Of a DNA stretch of 64,000 bases, positions 26,246 to 35,432 are shown piece after piece. How positions within the stretch are numbered: the stretch's first letter is position 1; each line of letters starts with the position of its first letter. Location: positions 1 to 64,000 of the forward strand of contig CALUTW010000005.1 in NCBI GenBank assembly GCA_944323805.1. The letters run 5' to 3'. The position numbers and the translations under genes are program-made. The notes beneath the pieces were generated by a model, which made no database searches, was not told the origin of the DNA, and saw only the letters and a program-made list of their open reading frames with translations. The stretch comes from an uncultured Bacteroidales bacterium (GTDB lineage Bacteria > Bacteroidota > Bacteroidia > Bacteroidales > UBA932).

Positions 26246-26842
26246 TCAGAAAAGTATGGCCAGGGAAATCGTATATCCCCCGAAGTTCGACTTTGAGAAG
26301 GTCTCCTTGAATTCGGATTCGGCCTTGCTCTGGTTGGTCAGGTCGCCGAGGCTCCAGTTGTACTGCCCCGTAACCTGAAAATGCCACAGCTGTACACCCA
26401 GGCCGACTCCGATGCCATATTCAAATCTGTTTATGTTGACCCAGTCATATTCTATGCCTTCGGAATTCTTCATGTCCTTGGAAATGGCATATCCGACGAA
26501 CGGGGTTACCTGGGCGAAAGTGCGTATGTTGCCGTCAAGGAATCTCGGCCCCCACTGGATGTTGACCGGCACTTCAAGGTATCCGAGCCCGAAAGCATTC
26601 TCCTTTACCTTATCGACCCTGCCGCCCTTGACATGAAACATCAGTTCGGGCTGGATGGAAAACCACAGCGGAAGGTCTATCTGATATACCAGGCCTGCCT
26701 GATATCCGAGGTTGTCCTTCACTTCGGAGTTGATGCTGGAGAAATTCACGCCTCCCTTTATCCCGAAACTCTGTCCTGAGGACAGGGCGGGAAATGCCAG
26801 AAGCAAGCATGCAATGACTGCTGTTGTGATAATCCTGTTCAT
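26246..26842 (-). CDS. Outer-membrane beta-barrel protein (paralogue)
   Basis: A 198-residue exported barrel: signal peptide MNRIITTAVIACLLLAFPALSSGQ (written here only as its 24-residue extent, residues 1-24, key feature hydrophobic core then SSGQ), then GIKGGVNFSSIN, IQPELMFHVKGG, YLEVPVNIQWGP and WHFQVTGQYNWSLG, ending in Phe. It resembles the barrel at 25242-25895. A longer frame to 26983 is excluded by the promoter at 26871-26900. It is the first gene of the predicted nine-gene operon. Confidence 0.85.
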   Translation of the reverse strand: MNRIITTAVIACLLLAFPALSSGQSFGIKGGVNFSSINSEVKDNLGYQAGLVYQIDLPLWFSIQPELMFHVKGGRVDKVKENAFGLGYLEVPVNIQWGPRFLDGNIRTFAQVTPFVGYAISKDMKNSEGIEYDWVNINRFEYGIGVGLGVQLWHFQVTGQYNWSLGDLTNQSKAESEFKETFSKSNFGGYTISLAILF

Positions 26843-26870
26843 AATTGTCACAATTTTGCATAACCGGTTA

Positions 26871-26900
26871 CAAATATAACAAATTGCATCCGTAATGCAA
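26871..26900 (-). promoter_or_regulatory. Promoter of the 26842-19517 operon
   Basis: Minus strand: TTG at 26898-26900, 19-nt spacer, TATATTTG at 26871-26878, 29 nt before the ATG. No other good -7 box was seen in front of the following eight genes, whose gaps are 43 bp or less. Confidence 0.75.
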
Positions 26901-26936
26901 ATATGCCATGGTCCTGTCTTTCCCTCCCGACGGCAG

Positions 26937-27722
26937 CTACAGTATGCCGAAATGCCTGAGGGCGGCAGGGATGCCGTTATCATCCACGGAAGAAGTCACA
27001 TAGTCGGCCGCTTCCTTAACATCGTCCCCTGCATTGCCCATGGCTATCCCGGTACCTGCATATCTGAGCATTGCAGTATCGTTCCCGCCGTCTCCGAATG
27101 CCATTGTCTCATCCCGGCCTATCCCGAAATGCTCCTGTATGGCCCTGATTCCATCTGCCTTGCTCAGTCCTTTCGGGTTGAGGTCAAAGAATACCGGATT
27201 CCACCTTGATGGCTCGAGAAACTCCGCTTCAGGCAGTATCAGATCCTTTTCCTGCGCCTCATCGGCAAATACAGTGAACTGGTACACCGGCTTTTCTGCC
27301 ATCGTGACCGCAGGAATCACGGGGACAGGGGGCAGCTTTATCATCCTGAATGATTGCTCGGTCCTCTCGTCCGTGAAATTTATGGCGATCGTGTTCTCGC
27401 CGTAAGTGACACATGGCAGCCCGAGGGAATCGGCTGTCCCGGCAATCCCTGTTGCCGCGTCCGGGTCTATCGGATGCCTGCTGATGACCTTTCCGCCGGC
27501 ATGGACAAGAGCCCCGTTCAATGTAATGTATCCATCGAACGGGAAGCCGCTCAGATTGTCCATCATTTCAAGCGGTCTTCCGCTTGCGATGAAAAGCCTG
27601 ACGCCCCGTCGTTTCAATTCATGGAGACTTTCAATCGTCTCCCTGGATATCTCGTGCGTCCTGAAGCTGACGAGAGTCCCGTCTATGTCGAAGAATATGG
27701 CCTTTACCTTGTTTCCTGTCAT
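26937..27722 (-). CDS. Cof-type HAD phosphatase
   Basis: A 261-residue HAD-superfamily hydrolase of the Cof (type IIB cap) group, which dephosphorylate sugar phosphates, PLP, FMN or similar small molecules. Motif I is FFDIDGTLVS, motif II IASGRP, motif III the Lys in LSKADGIRAI, motif IV AFGDGGNDTAMLRYAG. Its start overlaps the stop of the upstream deacylase gene as ATGA. Substrate unknown. Confidence 0.9.
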   Translation of the reverse strand: MTGNKVKAIFFDIDGTLVSFRTHEISRETIESLHELKRRGVRLFIASGRPLEMMDNLSGFPFDGYITLNGALVHAGGKVISRHPIDPDAATGIAGTADSLGLPCVTYGENTIAINFTDERTEQSFRMIKLPPVPVIPAVTMAEKPVYQFTVFADEAQEKDLILPEAEFLEPSRWNPVFFDLNPKGLSKADGIRAIQEHFGIGRDETMAFGDGGNDTAMLRYAGTGIAMGNAGDDVKEAADYVTSSVDDNGIPAALRHFGIL

Positions 27723-28348
27723 ATTGTGCTGTCTGTATGTCCTGGAATATCAATCCATTCGGTCTCTCCGTCCCAGATGCCGAGGAATTTCATGAAATCA
27801 GCATTGCTGATGACTGCACCTGACGTGTTCTCGCACGGATGGAAGCTCAGTTTCTCCGACTTCTTCAGGTCGCTGTCAAGGAACAGCTTGACCCTGTGTC
27901 CGTTATCGAACAGCTCTTTCGGGTCTGCAGTCCCGGCTATGCCGATATCGTTGATGAGTCCGAGCGGAGATACCGACCCCGGGCGCAGTCCGAGACATCT
28001 CAGCATCCGTTCTTCAGAGGCGAACGAGAGTTTACCCTGATGCAGCAGATGCTCGAGGCCGTGGATGTCCAGTTCCTTGTGACACTCCAGGACGACAAGA
28101 TAGTGCCTGTTGCCCTTGTGATTCCGGAAGAACAGGTTCTTGCAGTGTGTGGCATCGACATCTTTCCAGTATTCCAGAGCCGCCTTCACGGTCGGGAGGG
28201 GAGGATGGGTATACAGTTCGTATCCGATGTCGTGCTCCGTAAGAAAGTCCAGTGTCCTGCGGCGCCTTTCAAGCCTGTCCTGCATTTCCTGTTCAGACAG
28301 GTCTCCGGAAGTCCTTTCCAGGCCGGGCAATATCGTCGGCATTGTCAT
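27719..28348 (-). CDS. YbaK/ProX-type aminoacyl-tRNA deacylase
   Basis: A 209-residue protein of the YbaK/EbsC/ProX fold, stand-alone editing domains that hydrolyse mischarged tRNA such as Ala-tRNA(Pro). Family features are a conserved Lys in ATHCKNLFFRNHKG, the segment LLHQGKLSFASEERM, GLRPGSVSPLGLIND and the ending HPCENTSGAVIS. It overlaps lgt upstream (ATGA) and the Cof gene downstream (ATGA), so all three are translationally coupled. The exact tRNA substrate is an inference. Confidence 0.85.
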   Translation of the reverse strand: MTMPTILPGLERTSGDLSEQEMQDRLERRRRTLDFLTEHDIGYELYTHPPLPTVKAALEYWKDVDATHCKNLFFRNHKGNRHYLVVLECHKELDIHGLEHLLHQGKLSFASEERMLRCLGLRPGSVSPLGLINDIGIAGTADPKELFDNGHRVKLFLDSDLKKSEKLSFHPCENTSGAVISNADFMKFLGIWDGETEWIDIPGHTDSTI

Positions 28349-29235
28349 CTGGAGAGGCTTTTGGCGTAGTGCGTCGGTTCGTTATGGCGCTTCACGGGAT
28401 GCTGTATCATGGCCGGCTTTCCCCATTTCAAGCTGTATATGAGGAGTCCTATGCCAATCAGGATGAACGGGATGCTGAGAATCTGCCCCATATTGAGCGC
28501 CATCCCTTCCTCAAAGCCTACCTGAGGTTCCTTGATGAATTCGATGAGGAATCTCATGCCGAAAAGCACGATGAAGAAAATGCCGAGGATAGTGCCGCGT
28601 TTCAGCTTTTCCAGCCTGTAACGGTACATCCAGAGCAGGACGAATCCCAGTATGACATAGCTCAAGGCTTCATAAAGTTGGGTAGGATGCTTCGGCTGGG
28701 TCTCTCCCCGCAACTCGAATATGAATCCCCACGGAAGGGTGGTAACATCCCCGTATATCTCGGAGTTGAAGAGATTGCCTATCCTGATGAGGGCACCTGC
28801 AAAGCATACGGTAATGCACAGCCTGTCCAGAATCCAGAGCAGGTCAAAATCGTATTTTCTCCCGTAATGATGTGCGAACCACCACATTGCAAGAATCAAT
28901 GCTATTGTCCCGCCGTGACTTGCAAGGCCTCCTTTCCATACCATGAATATCTCCAGGAAACCCTTCCAGCTTCCGAAATAATAGTCGGGCTGATAGAAGA
29001 TGCAGTGTCCGAGCCGGGCACCGACAATTGTTCCTATCAGAAGTGTATAGAGAAGCGGGTCCAGCAGTGTCACAGGTACACCTTCGCGCTTGAAGAACCA
29101 TTTGAAGATGAACCATCCGATGAAGAATCCGGAAATGAAGAGCAGGCTGTACCATCTGATGGCGAGGGACCCTATATGGAATATGTCCGGATTCACATTC
29201 CAGTTTATGAACAGCAGATCTGTCATTTCATGCAT
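28345..29235 (-). CDS. lgt: Prolipoprotein diacylglyceryl transferase
   Basis: A 296-residue Lgt, the inner-membrane enzyme that attaches diacylglycerol to the lipobox Cys of prolipoproteins. Seven or so TM segments are visible; the essential motif GLASHGG (His) and the Lgt signature RIGNLFNSEIYG (Arg, Asn, Glu) are intact, as is VGARLGHCIFYQP. Start at 29235 (MHEMTDLLF) or 29226. It begins 2 bp after the stop of a small lipoprotein gene, suggesting coupled translation. Confidence 0.95.
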   Translation of the reverse strand: MHEMTDLLFINWNVNPDIFHIGSLAIRWYSLLFISGFFIGWFIFKWFFKREGVPVTLLDPLLYTLLIGTIVGARLGHCIFYQPDYYFGSWKGFLEIFMVWKGGLASHGGTIALILAMWWFAHHYGRKYDFDLLWILDRLCITVCFAGALIRIGNLFNSEIYGDVTTLPWGFIFELRGETQPKHPTQLYEALSYVILGFVLLWMYRYRLEKLKRGTILGIFFIVLFGMRFLIEFIKEPQVGFEEGMALNMGQILSIPFILIGIGLLIYSLKWGKPAMIQHPVKRHNEPTHYAKSLSR

Positions 29236-29237
29236 TT

Positions 29238-29417
29238 TTATCTCGGAAATTGTACGGGCCGGCATATGCCTGCGTGACGCGGTGTTATAACGGAGGACAT
29301 GGAATAACCCGTTAACTGGTTATAGTATTTGTCGAACAGCTCATAGTCAGTAGATTTTTCGCAGCCTGCGATGACCGGCAGGCGTATTGCCAGTGACAGG
29401 ATAAACCTTTTCATCAT
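29238..29417 (-). CDS. Small putative lipoprotein upstream of lgt
   Basis: A 59-residue reading frame starting MMKRFILSLAIRLPVIAGCEK. The basic N-terminus, hydrophobic core and lipobox VIAGC (Cys at about 19) fit a lipoprotein, leaving a mature part of only 41 residues. It has a -7 box 45 nt upstream, and its TAA is 2 bp before the lgt ATG. No family recognised. It may be a real small lipoprotein, a leader that couples translation to lgt, or the remnant of a longer gene. Confidence 0.5.
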   Translation of the reverse strand: MMKRFILSLAIRLPVIAGCEKSTDYELFDKYYNQLTGYSMSSVITPRHAGICRPVQFPR

Positions 29418-29461
29418 TTTTTGTTTTAAATTATAAAGAGGCTGCTGTTGCAGCAACCATG

Positions 29462-29469
29462 CAAAGATA
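29462..29469 (-). promoter_or_regulatory. -7 box upstream of the small lipoprotein-lgt operon
   Basis: Minus-strand TATCTTTG, 45 nt before the start at 29417. No correctly spaced -33 TTG; the pgk terminator lies just upstream (29504-29536), so lgt needs its own promoter and this is the best candidate. The leader contains GTTGC/GCAAC inverted sequences. Confidence 0.55.
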
Positions 29470-29503
29470 AGTATTTCTGCAGTAATCGGCATCAGGCACA
29501 ATA

Positions 29504-29536
29504 AAAAAAGACATCGGGACCCCGATGTCTTTTTCC
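29504..29536. terminator. Intrinsic terminator of pgk
   Basis: A run of A (29503-29509), the stem GACATCGGG / CCCGATGTC (the arms overlap at a 1-3 nt loop) and a run of T. Read on the minus strand it follows pgk by about 16 bp and ends in TTTTTTT, a textbook rho-independent terminator; it would also work on the plus strand. Confidence 0.9.
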
Positions 29537-29551
29537 ATGTCTGTAACCTTG

Positions 29552-30805
29552 TTATTCCCTTATGGCTGCGATGCCTGGAAGCACCTTGCCTTCAAGGTAT
29601 TCGAGCATTGCTCCGCCACCGGTCGATACGTAGCTGACTTTCTTCGCATAGCCCATCTGGGTTACTGCGGCTACAGAGTCTCCGCCGCCGACGAGTGTGA
29701 ATGCGCCGTTCTCTGTGGCTTTTGCAAGCATTTCGGCAACCCTGTTTGTTCCCTTTGCAAATGACGGGATCTCGAAAACTCCGACAGGGCCGTTCCACAG
29801 GATGGTCTTTGACTTCATGATGACGTCTTCCCATTCAGCAAGAGTGCTCGGAGCGGCATCGACACCCTCCCATCCGTCAGGAATCTCCGTGTTATGGCAG
29901 ATCTTGGTGTTGGCATTGTCCGCAAAAGCATCGGCGATGACCACTTCTTTTGACATGTAGAGCTTGACACCTTTCTCTTCCGCTTTCTTGATTGTATCGA
30001 GAGCAAGCTGGAGCTGGTCATCCTCGCAGAGGGAATTTCCGATCTTGCCGCCCTGTGCCTTTACGAAAGTATAGACCATGCCGCCTCCGATGATCATGTT
30101 GTCGACTACATCGAAGAGATGCTCGATGATGCCGATCTTCGAAGAAACCTTTGCTCCGCCGATGATGGCCGTTACCGGGCGCTCAGGATTGTTGACAACT
30201 CTTTCGAGGGCCTTGATTTCCCCTTCCATGAGGTAGCCGAACATCTTGTCCTCAGGGAAATATTTTGCGATGAGGGCTGTCGAGGCATGTGCCCTGTGGG
30301 CTGTACCGAATGCGTCGTTTATATAGCAGTCGCCATATGAGGCAAGCTTTGCAACGAAATCCTTCTGGCTTTCCTTTACTGCAGCCTTTGCAGCCTTCTT
30401 CTCCTCGTCGGTTGCGTCTTCGGCAAGGCCTCTCGGCTTGCCTTCCTCCTCTGCGTAGAAGCGGAGATTCTCGAGCACGAGCACCTCGCCCGGTTTGAGG
30501 GAAGCCACCTGCACGTCTGCCTTCATGCAGTCGTCTGCAAATTTGACAGGGACACCGAGAAGCTCTTCTACCCTGCCGAGGATATGTTTGAGGGAGAACT
30601 TGTCCGTGACTCCTTTCGGACGTCCGAGATGTGACATGATGATTACTGAACCGCCTTTCTCAAGGACTTTCTTGAGCGTAGGTACGGCTGCCCTGATACG
30701 GGTGTCGTCGGTAATCTCGAACTTTTCGTTGAGAGGAACATTGAAGTCAACCCTGACAAGCGCTTTCTTGCCAGAGAAATCATAAGTGTCAATACTTTGT
30801 TGCAT
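29552..30805 (-). CDS. pgk: Phosphoglycerate kinase
   Basis: A 417-residue glycolytic enzyme converting 1,3-bisphosphoglycerate and ADP to 3-phosphoglycerate and ATP. The signature RVDFNVPLN near the N-terminus, [32 protein letters not shown] and the C-terminal nucleotide-site GGGDSVAAV and [13 protein letters not shown] are intact. It is a single-gene unit between its own promoter (70-nt leader) and an intrinsic terminator. Confidence 0.98.
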   Translation of the reverse strand: MQQSIDTYDFSGKKALVRVDFNVPLNEKFEITDDTRIRAAVPTLKKVLEKGGSVIIMSHLGRPKGVTDKFSLKHILGRVEELLGVPVKFADDCMKADVQVASLKPGEVLVLENLRFYAEEEGKPRGLAEDATDEEKKAAKAAVKESQKDFVAKLASYGDCYINDAFGTAHRAHASTALIAKYFPEDKMFGYLMEGEIKALERVVNNPERPVTAIIGGAKVSSKIGIIEHLFDVVDNMIIGGGMVYTFVKAQGGKIGNSLCEDDQLQLALDTIKKAEEKGVKLYMSKEVVIADAFADNANTKICHNTEIPDGWEGVDAAPSTLAEWEDVIMKSKTILWNGPVGVFEIPSFAKGTNRVAEMLAKATENGAFTLVGGGDSVAAVTQMGYAKKVSYVSTGGGAMLEYLEGKVLPGIAAIRE

Positions 30806-30881
30806 AACGTTATTATTGTTAAAAGTTTATTTCATTCATGGCATATCCGGACGCATTTCCCGCACCTCTGCCTGTAATCTG

Positions 30882-30913
30882 CAAATATACTAATAAATGC
30901 CGGATATTCGCAA
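30882..30913 (-). promoter_or_regulatory. pgk promoter
   Basis: Minus strand: TTG at 30911-30913, 21-nt spacer, TATATTTG at 30882-30889. Leader of about 70 nt. Confidence 0.75.
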
Positions 30914-30983
30914 TATCCCGGGAGGCTTCAGCGAAAGGCTTCAGCAAAATCGCGCTTGAGTCAGTTTTTTGACAAAAGATATG

Positions 30984-30991
30984 TACTTTTG
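30984..30991 (+). promoter_or_regulatory. -7 box of the RlmI-like methyltransferase gene
   Basis: TACTTTTG, 29 nt before the ATG at 31021. The nearest upstream TTG (30956-30958) is 25 nt away, longer than usual. Confidence 0.5.
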
Positions 30992-31020
30992 CATGTTGAG
31001 AATTATAATAGGGCTGAGAT

Positions 31021-31959
31021 ATGATGTCGGTAGAAATGCCTGGTGGCTTCTGGAAGGACTATGAACTCATAGATTCCGGCAATTGTGAAAAACTTGAAAG
31101 ATTCGGGGAATATTGTCTTGTCCGTCCTGAACCGAAGGCTTTGTGGGACAAATCCATGCCGGAGGCTGACTGGGCCAGGGCCGCACATATCCGCTTCAGA
31201 CCCGGGGCGGGATTCGGAAAGGCAGGCAAGGAAGACAGCGGCACATGGGAGAAATGCCGGAAAGCGGATGACCAGTGGGTAATAAGGTATGGCGGAGGCC
31301 AGGAAGGGCTTGATTTTTCACTCAGGCTCGGCATGACGGCATTCAAGCATGTAGGGGTGTTTCCCGAACAGGCCTCCAACTGGGAATACATTTACAGGAA
31401 TACACGGGAGCTTGTAGCGGAGGCAGAGCGGAACGGCCGGCCAAGGCCGAAGGTCCTCAATCTGTTTGCATATACGGGGGCAGCGTCCCTTGCGGCAAAG
31501 AAGGCCGGAGCGGATGTTACTCATCTGGACTCTGTAAGGCAGGTCGTGACATGGGCAAGGACAAACATGGAGCTCAGCAGGCTCGACAATATAAGGTGGG
31601 TCGTGGAGGATGCGATGAAGTTTGTCCGCAGGGAAGCCCGTCGCGGGAACGTCTATCAGGGTATAATACTTGACCCTCCAGCCTATGGCCATGGTCCTGA
31701 CGGGGAAAAATGGAAACTGGACGAATGTCTGTATGAGATGCTGTGCAATGTCGCGTCGATTCTGGCGCCGGCAGACAGTTTTATGGTTCTCAACCTGTAT
31801 TCCAACGGTTTTTCAGCAGTCCTCGGGGAGACTGTGGTCAGACAGGCGTTCGCACTCGGAAGTGACAGCAAGGTCGGGATAGAGTCCGGCGAACTTGTCC
31901 TCAACGACAGTTTCGGGAAAAGGCTTCCTTTGAGCATATTCGTAAGGATGAGGCGGTAG
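31021..31959 (+). CDS. Class I SAM-dependent methyltransferase (RlmI/RlmK-like)
   Basis: A 312-residue methyltransferase of the rRNA m5C/m2G type (PF10672-like). Motif I is VLNLFAYTGAASLAAKKAGA, motif II HLDSVRQVVTWA, and motif IV DPPAYGHGP, followed by a hydrophobic YSNGF strand. The N-terminal 90 residues lack the PUA domain of E. coli RlmI. A likely target is 23S rRNA, not proven. Transcribed alone, convergent with mrp over the hairpin at 32023-32078. Confidence 0.85.
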   Translation: MMSVEMPGGFWKDYELIDSGNCEKLERFGEYCLVRPEPKALWDKSMPEADWARAAHIRFRPGAGFGKAGKEDSGTWEKCRKADDQWVIRYGGGQEGLDFSLRLGMTAFKHVGVFPEQASNWEYIYRNTRELVAEAERNGRPRPKVLNLFAYTGAASLAAKKAGADVTHLDSVRQVVTWARTNMELSRLDNIRWVVEDAMKFVRREARRGNVYQGIILDPPAYGHGPDGEKWKLDECLYEMLCNVASILAPADSFMVLNLYSNGFSAVLGETVVRQAFALGSDSKVGIESGELVLNDSFGKRLPLSIFVRMRR

Positions 31960-32022
31960 TTGTCCGGTGGCAGCAGGCCGTCCGCGGTCTCGTGAACGGT
32001 ATGGCCGCTATTTCTATCAAAT

Positions 32023-32078
32023 AAAGAAAATGGGTGTCCACAATGCCTTATGGCTTTTGGGGCACCCTCTTTCTTTAT
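32023..32078. terminator. Bidirectional terminator between methyltransferase gene and mrp
   Basis: A long imperfect stem: AAAGAAAATGGGTGTCC pairs with GGGGCACCCTCTTTCTTT around a loop of about 19 nt; the stem ends carry A-rich and T-rich tracts so either strand can terminate. It lies between the two convergent genes. Confidence 0.75.
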
Positions 32079-32091
32079 GATATGGGCGGAA

Positions 32092-33165
32092 TCAGCCCTG
32101 ATGTGTCTGGTTCACGGCATCTGCCAGTTTCCCGGCAAGCTGGACGAATGCCAGGCCATCAGGCCTGTCAGAGAGCGCTGCAGGCTCCCCGTTATCTCCG
32201 CTTTCCCTGATGCTCTGGACAATAGGTATCTGTCCGAGAAGCGGGATCCCGTATTTTGCCGCCATTTCTTCTCCGCCGTTCCGGCCGAAGATATAATACC
32301 TGTTTTCCGGCAGTTCTTCCGGGGTAAACCAGGCCATGTTCTCTATGAGGCCGAAGATAGGCTTGCTGATACTCTCGTTCCTGAACATGTTCACGCCCTT
32401 TTCGACATCGGCCAGGGCCACCGGCTGCGGTGTCGTGACAATGACGGCTCCGGTAAGCGGAATGTCATGCACAAGACTGATGTGGATGTCTCCTGTTCCC
32501 GGAGGCATATCTATCAGCAGGAAGTCGAGTTCGCCCCATCTGACCTGGAGTATCATCTGCTTCAGTGCGTTGCAGGCCATCGGTCCGCGCCATATCAACG
32601 CCTGTTCGGGCTTTGCGAAATATCCGATGGACATCCATTTTACCCCGTATTTCACAAGAGGCATTATCACTTCCTTCTCCCCGTCTATGTAGGCTTCCGG
32701 GGTGCTTTCCTCTGTTCCGGTCATTTTCGGGACGGACGGGCCGTACACATCGGCGTCTGCAAGGCCTACCTTATAGCCGAGCCGTGCAAGGGCGACAGCA
32801 AGGTTGACGGCCACAGTGGATTTTCCTACACCCCCTTTGCCGGATGCGACCCCGATGATATGTCTGACTCCGGCGAGTTCCTCGGTCCCGAGATCAAGTC
32901 CGACAGGCTTCTTCCTGGCCTCTTCCCGGATGATTGTCCTGACTTCGACTTCTGATTCCGGGGCATGCCTTATGATTGCGGCCCGGGTGCTTCCGATGAG
33001 GTATTCGGCAAGCGGGTCCCTGTGTCTTGGGAAGGCAAGTGTAACGGTAACCCTGTTGCCGTCACACTCCACCTTGTCCACCATCCCGAGCTCAACGATA
33101 TTCCTGTCCCCCTTTGCCGGGTGCTGGACATCGTAGAGCATCTTCATTATCTCATTCTGCTTCAT
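32092..33165 (-). CDS. mrp: Mrp/ApbC family Fe-S carrier ATPase
   Basis: A 357-residue Mrp/NBP35-type P-loop ATPase that carries Fe-S clusters to apo-proteins. An N-terminal MIP18/DUF59-like domain (about 1-85) precedes the deviant Walker A GVASGKGGVGKST, ADADVYGPS and LIDMPPGTGD. The C-terminal CxxC that bridges clusters in E. coli ApbC is replaced by WFTPEELPENRYYIFG. The S46 peptidase gene ends 11 bp upstream, so they may share a transcript. Confidence 0.93.
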   Translation of the reverse strand: MKQNEIMKMLYDVQHPAKGDRNIVELGMVDKVECDGNRVTVTLAFPRHRDPLAEYLIGSTRAAIIRHAPESEVEVRTIIREEARKKPVGLDLGTEELAGVRHIIGVASGKGGVGKSTVAVNLAVALARLGYKVGLADADVYGPSVPKMTGTEESTPEAYIDGEKEVIMPLVKYGVKWMSIGYFAKPEQALIWRGPMACNALKQMILQVRWGELDFLLIDMPPGTGDIHISLVHDIPLTGAVIVTTPQPVALADVEKGVNMFRNESISKPIFGLIENMAWFTPEELPENRYYIFGRNGGEEMAAKYGIPLLGQIPIVQSIRESGDNGEPAALSDRPDGLAFVQLAGKLADAVNQTHQG

Positions 33166-33176
33166 TTTCCTGTCTG

Positions 33177-35348
33177 CTATCTTTTTATGTCCATTTCATC
33201 GAGGAGGTATCCCGCCCCGCCGAACTTGTCCATGATAAACAGCACATAACGGATATCTACATTGATGCATCTCTGGAGATCCGGCTCGAACATGATGTCG
33301 CTGCTCATCGATTCCCAGTTGCCGTCGAATGCAAGGCCGATAAGTTCCCCTTCAGCATTGAGTACCGGGCTTCCTGAGTTGCCGCCGGTAATGTCATTGT
33401 TTGAAAGGAACGCTACCGGCATACTGCCGTCAGGCATTGCATAGTCCCCGAAGTCCTTGTTTTCCCAGAGCTCCTTCAGTCTGGCCGGAACGACGAATTC
33501 CCAGTTGTCCGGGTCCTCTTTTTCCATTACCCCGTCAAGGGTTGTATAATATCTGTAGATTACAGCGTCTTTCGGAGAATATCCCTTGACTGTGCCATAG
33601 GTAAGGCGCATCGTGAAGTTTGCATCAGGATATGACGGCTCCCCGTCCTTCCACTCGAGCAGTCCAGCAGTATAGGTTTTCCTGCCTTCTGCCAGCAGGG
33701 AATCGCTCTTGCTGATTGTGCCGTAGAGAGGCATCAGTACCTTTCCGACTGCACGTGCAAGGTCAATGGCCGGGTCGGCAAAGATATCTTCCGGGGACAT
33801 GCTGCCGATTGCAGCTTCAAGTCTCTCTTCGGAAGTGAAGACGCTTGTGGCGAAAAGCGAATCCACATATGCATCGATGTCCATCTCTCCGAAATCCGGG
33901 TCTATTCCTGTCAGATAGTATGTGGAATCCACCTTGTCCCTGTAATATCGGAGCAATGCCTTTGCTTCCTTGATGTCTGTGCTGACAGAATAATCCTTGT
34001 AGAATTCCCTGACTGCAGCAAATGCATCCTGGAACGCCTTAAGGGTGTCTGGCTCGTCCGATGCGGCCAGAGACGATTTGGCGGCGTTGTTGAAAGTGGT
34101 TGACACGGCTTCAAGCTCGATTCTGAATACGGATTCGATGATGGTCCGTGATATCAGCCCGGCCTCGGCTCCGACCTCGACTCCTTCCCTGATACGGTCA
34201 AGGGCATCGCCGTATGCCTCCTGCCTTTCCGGCCTGCTGTTTACCCATTCCATGAATTCGGCTTCCTCCTGCTCGGCGCGGCCGATGACGTTAAGCTTTG
34301 CAAAAGCCTGCTTCATGCCTATCCATTTCTTCCAGCCGTTTGATGAACCTGCATATTTGCTGGCATACTGGATCTTGACCTTAGGGTCGGCAAGCATGTC
34401 TTCCATCATTATGTCCTGACGGATTGTGCGGGCCTCGATTGCTATGTCCTGCTGGTCGAGGAGATACTGCAGCTCAGGCGATGTAAAGAACCTGTTCGTC
34501 CTTCCCGGATAGCCCATTATCATCGTATAGTCTCCTTCGTTGTAGCCTGCAAGCGATATGGTAAGGTGCTTTTTCGGAGAGTACGGCACATTGTCAGGGG
34601 AATAGTCTGCCGGGTTGTTGTCCTTGTCGGCATATACCCTGAACATGGAGAAGTCCCCGGTATGGCGAGGCCACATCCAGTTGTCAGTGTCCGCACCGAA
34701 TTTGCCGATTGATGAAGGCGGTGCCCCTACGAAACGGATATCCCTGTATGTCTTGTATACTATCATGTATTTGACATTGTCATTATAGAATGACACGACC
34801 TCGACATCGCAGTGCGGATTGTCTTCACGGGCCTTTTCTACAAGCTCTGCCTCCTTGTCGGCCATTGCCTTGAGGACGAGGGAGTCCTTGTCGATATTCG
34901 GGTTGCCCTTGTGTTCCTTGAGGATTTTCCTGGCGGCTTTCTGCAATGCAGGCTTCAGGTCTGTCATGCTTTCGAGGAAAGTGACGGTAAGCCCTTCCGC
35001 CGGGAGCTCTTCGCTGCGGTTCATTGCCCAGTATCCGTTTGTCAGATAATCGTGTTCAACGGAGCTGAGCTTCTGGATGCTGCCGTATCCGCAATGGTGG
35101 TTGGTCACAAGCAGTCCCTCATCAGAGATGATTTCCCCCGTGCAGCCTCCTCCGAACTGGACAATGGCATCCTTGAGGGATGAATGGTTGATGTTGTAGA
35201 TGTCTTTTGCCGAAAGCTGGCAGCCGAGGCTTTCCATGGACTTGATGTTCATCTTCTTCAGAAGAGGAAGCATCCACATGCCCTCGTCCGCTCTCAAGCC
35301 GCTTGAGAATACGGCGAGGGCGGTAATGAAGCAAAGCAACTTTTTCAT
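33177..35348 (-). CDS. S46 family dipeptidyl-peptidase, DPP7-like
   Basis: A 723-residue exported serine exopeptidase of family S46 (DPP7/DPP11), which release dipeptides from oligopeptides in the periplasm of asaccharolytic or proteolytic Bacteroidota. Signal peptide of about 20 residues; catalytic His in VTNHHCGYGS (H85); catalytic Ser in GGNSGSPV (about S658). The residue that decides specificity is Gly in AFDGNWE (about 676), as in DPP7 (hydrophobic P1), where DPP11 has Arg (acidic P1). This suggests a DPP7-type preference. Own -7 box at 35417-35424. Confidence 0.92.
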   Translation of the reverse strand: MKKLLCFITALAVFSSGLRADEGMWMLPLLKKMNIKSMESLGCQLSAKDIYNINHSSLKDAIVQFGGGCTGEIISDEGLLVTNHHCGYGSIQKLSSVEHDYLTNGYWAMNRSEELPAEGLTVTFLESMTDLKPALQKAARKILKEHKGNPNIDKDSLVLKAMADKEAELVEKAREDNPHCDVEVVSFYNDNVKYMIVYKTYRDIRFVGAPPSSIGKFGADTDNWMWPRHTGDFSMFRVYADKDNNPADYSPDNVPYSPKKHLTISLAGYNEGDYTMIMGYPGRTNRFFTSPELQYLLDQQDIAIEARTIRQDIMMEDMLADPKVKIQYASKYAGSSNGWKKWIGMKQAFAKLNVIGRAEQEEAEFMEWVNSRPERQEAYGDALDRIREGVEVGAEAGLISRTIIESVFRIELEAVSTTFNNAAKSSLAASDEPDTLKAFQDAFAAVREFYKDYSVSTDIKEAKALLRYYRDKVDSTYYLTGIDPDFGEMDIDAYVDSLFATSVFTSEERLEAAIGSMSPEDIFADPAIDLARAVGKVLMPLYGTISKSDSLLAEGRKTYTAGLLEWKDGEPSYPDANFTMRLTYGTVKGYSPKDAVIYRYYTTLDGVMEKEDPDNWEFVVPARLKELWENKDFGDYAMPDGSMPVAFLSNNDITGGNSGSPVLNAEGELIGLAFDGNWESMSSDIMFEPDLQRCINVDIRYVLFIMDKFGGAGYLLDEMDIKR

Positions 35349-35416
35349 TATATAACTGGTTTAATGAGTTTTGTCATGTCTGTGGCTGCGGGCGGATTCC
35401 CCGGCCGCACAATCTG

Positions 35417-35424
35417 CAAAGATA
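35417..35424 (-). promoter_or_regulatory. -7 box of the S46 peptidase promoter
   Basis: Minus-strand TATCTTTG just past the rnhB stop codon, 68 nt before the S46 start. The -33 TTG candidate (35450-35452) is 25 nt away. Confidence 0.55.
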
Positions 35425-35432
35425 GCATTTTT

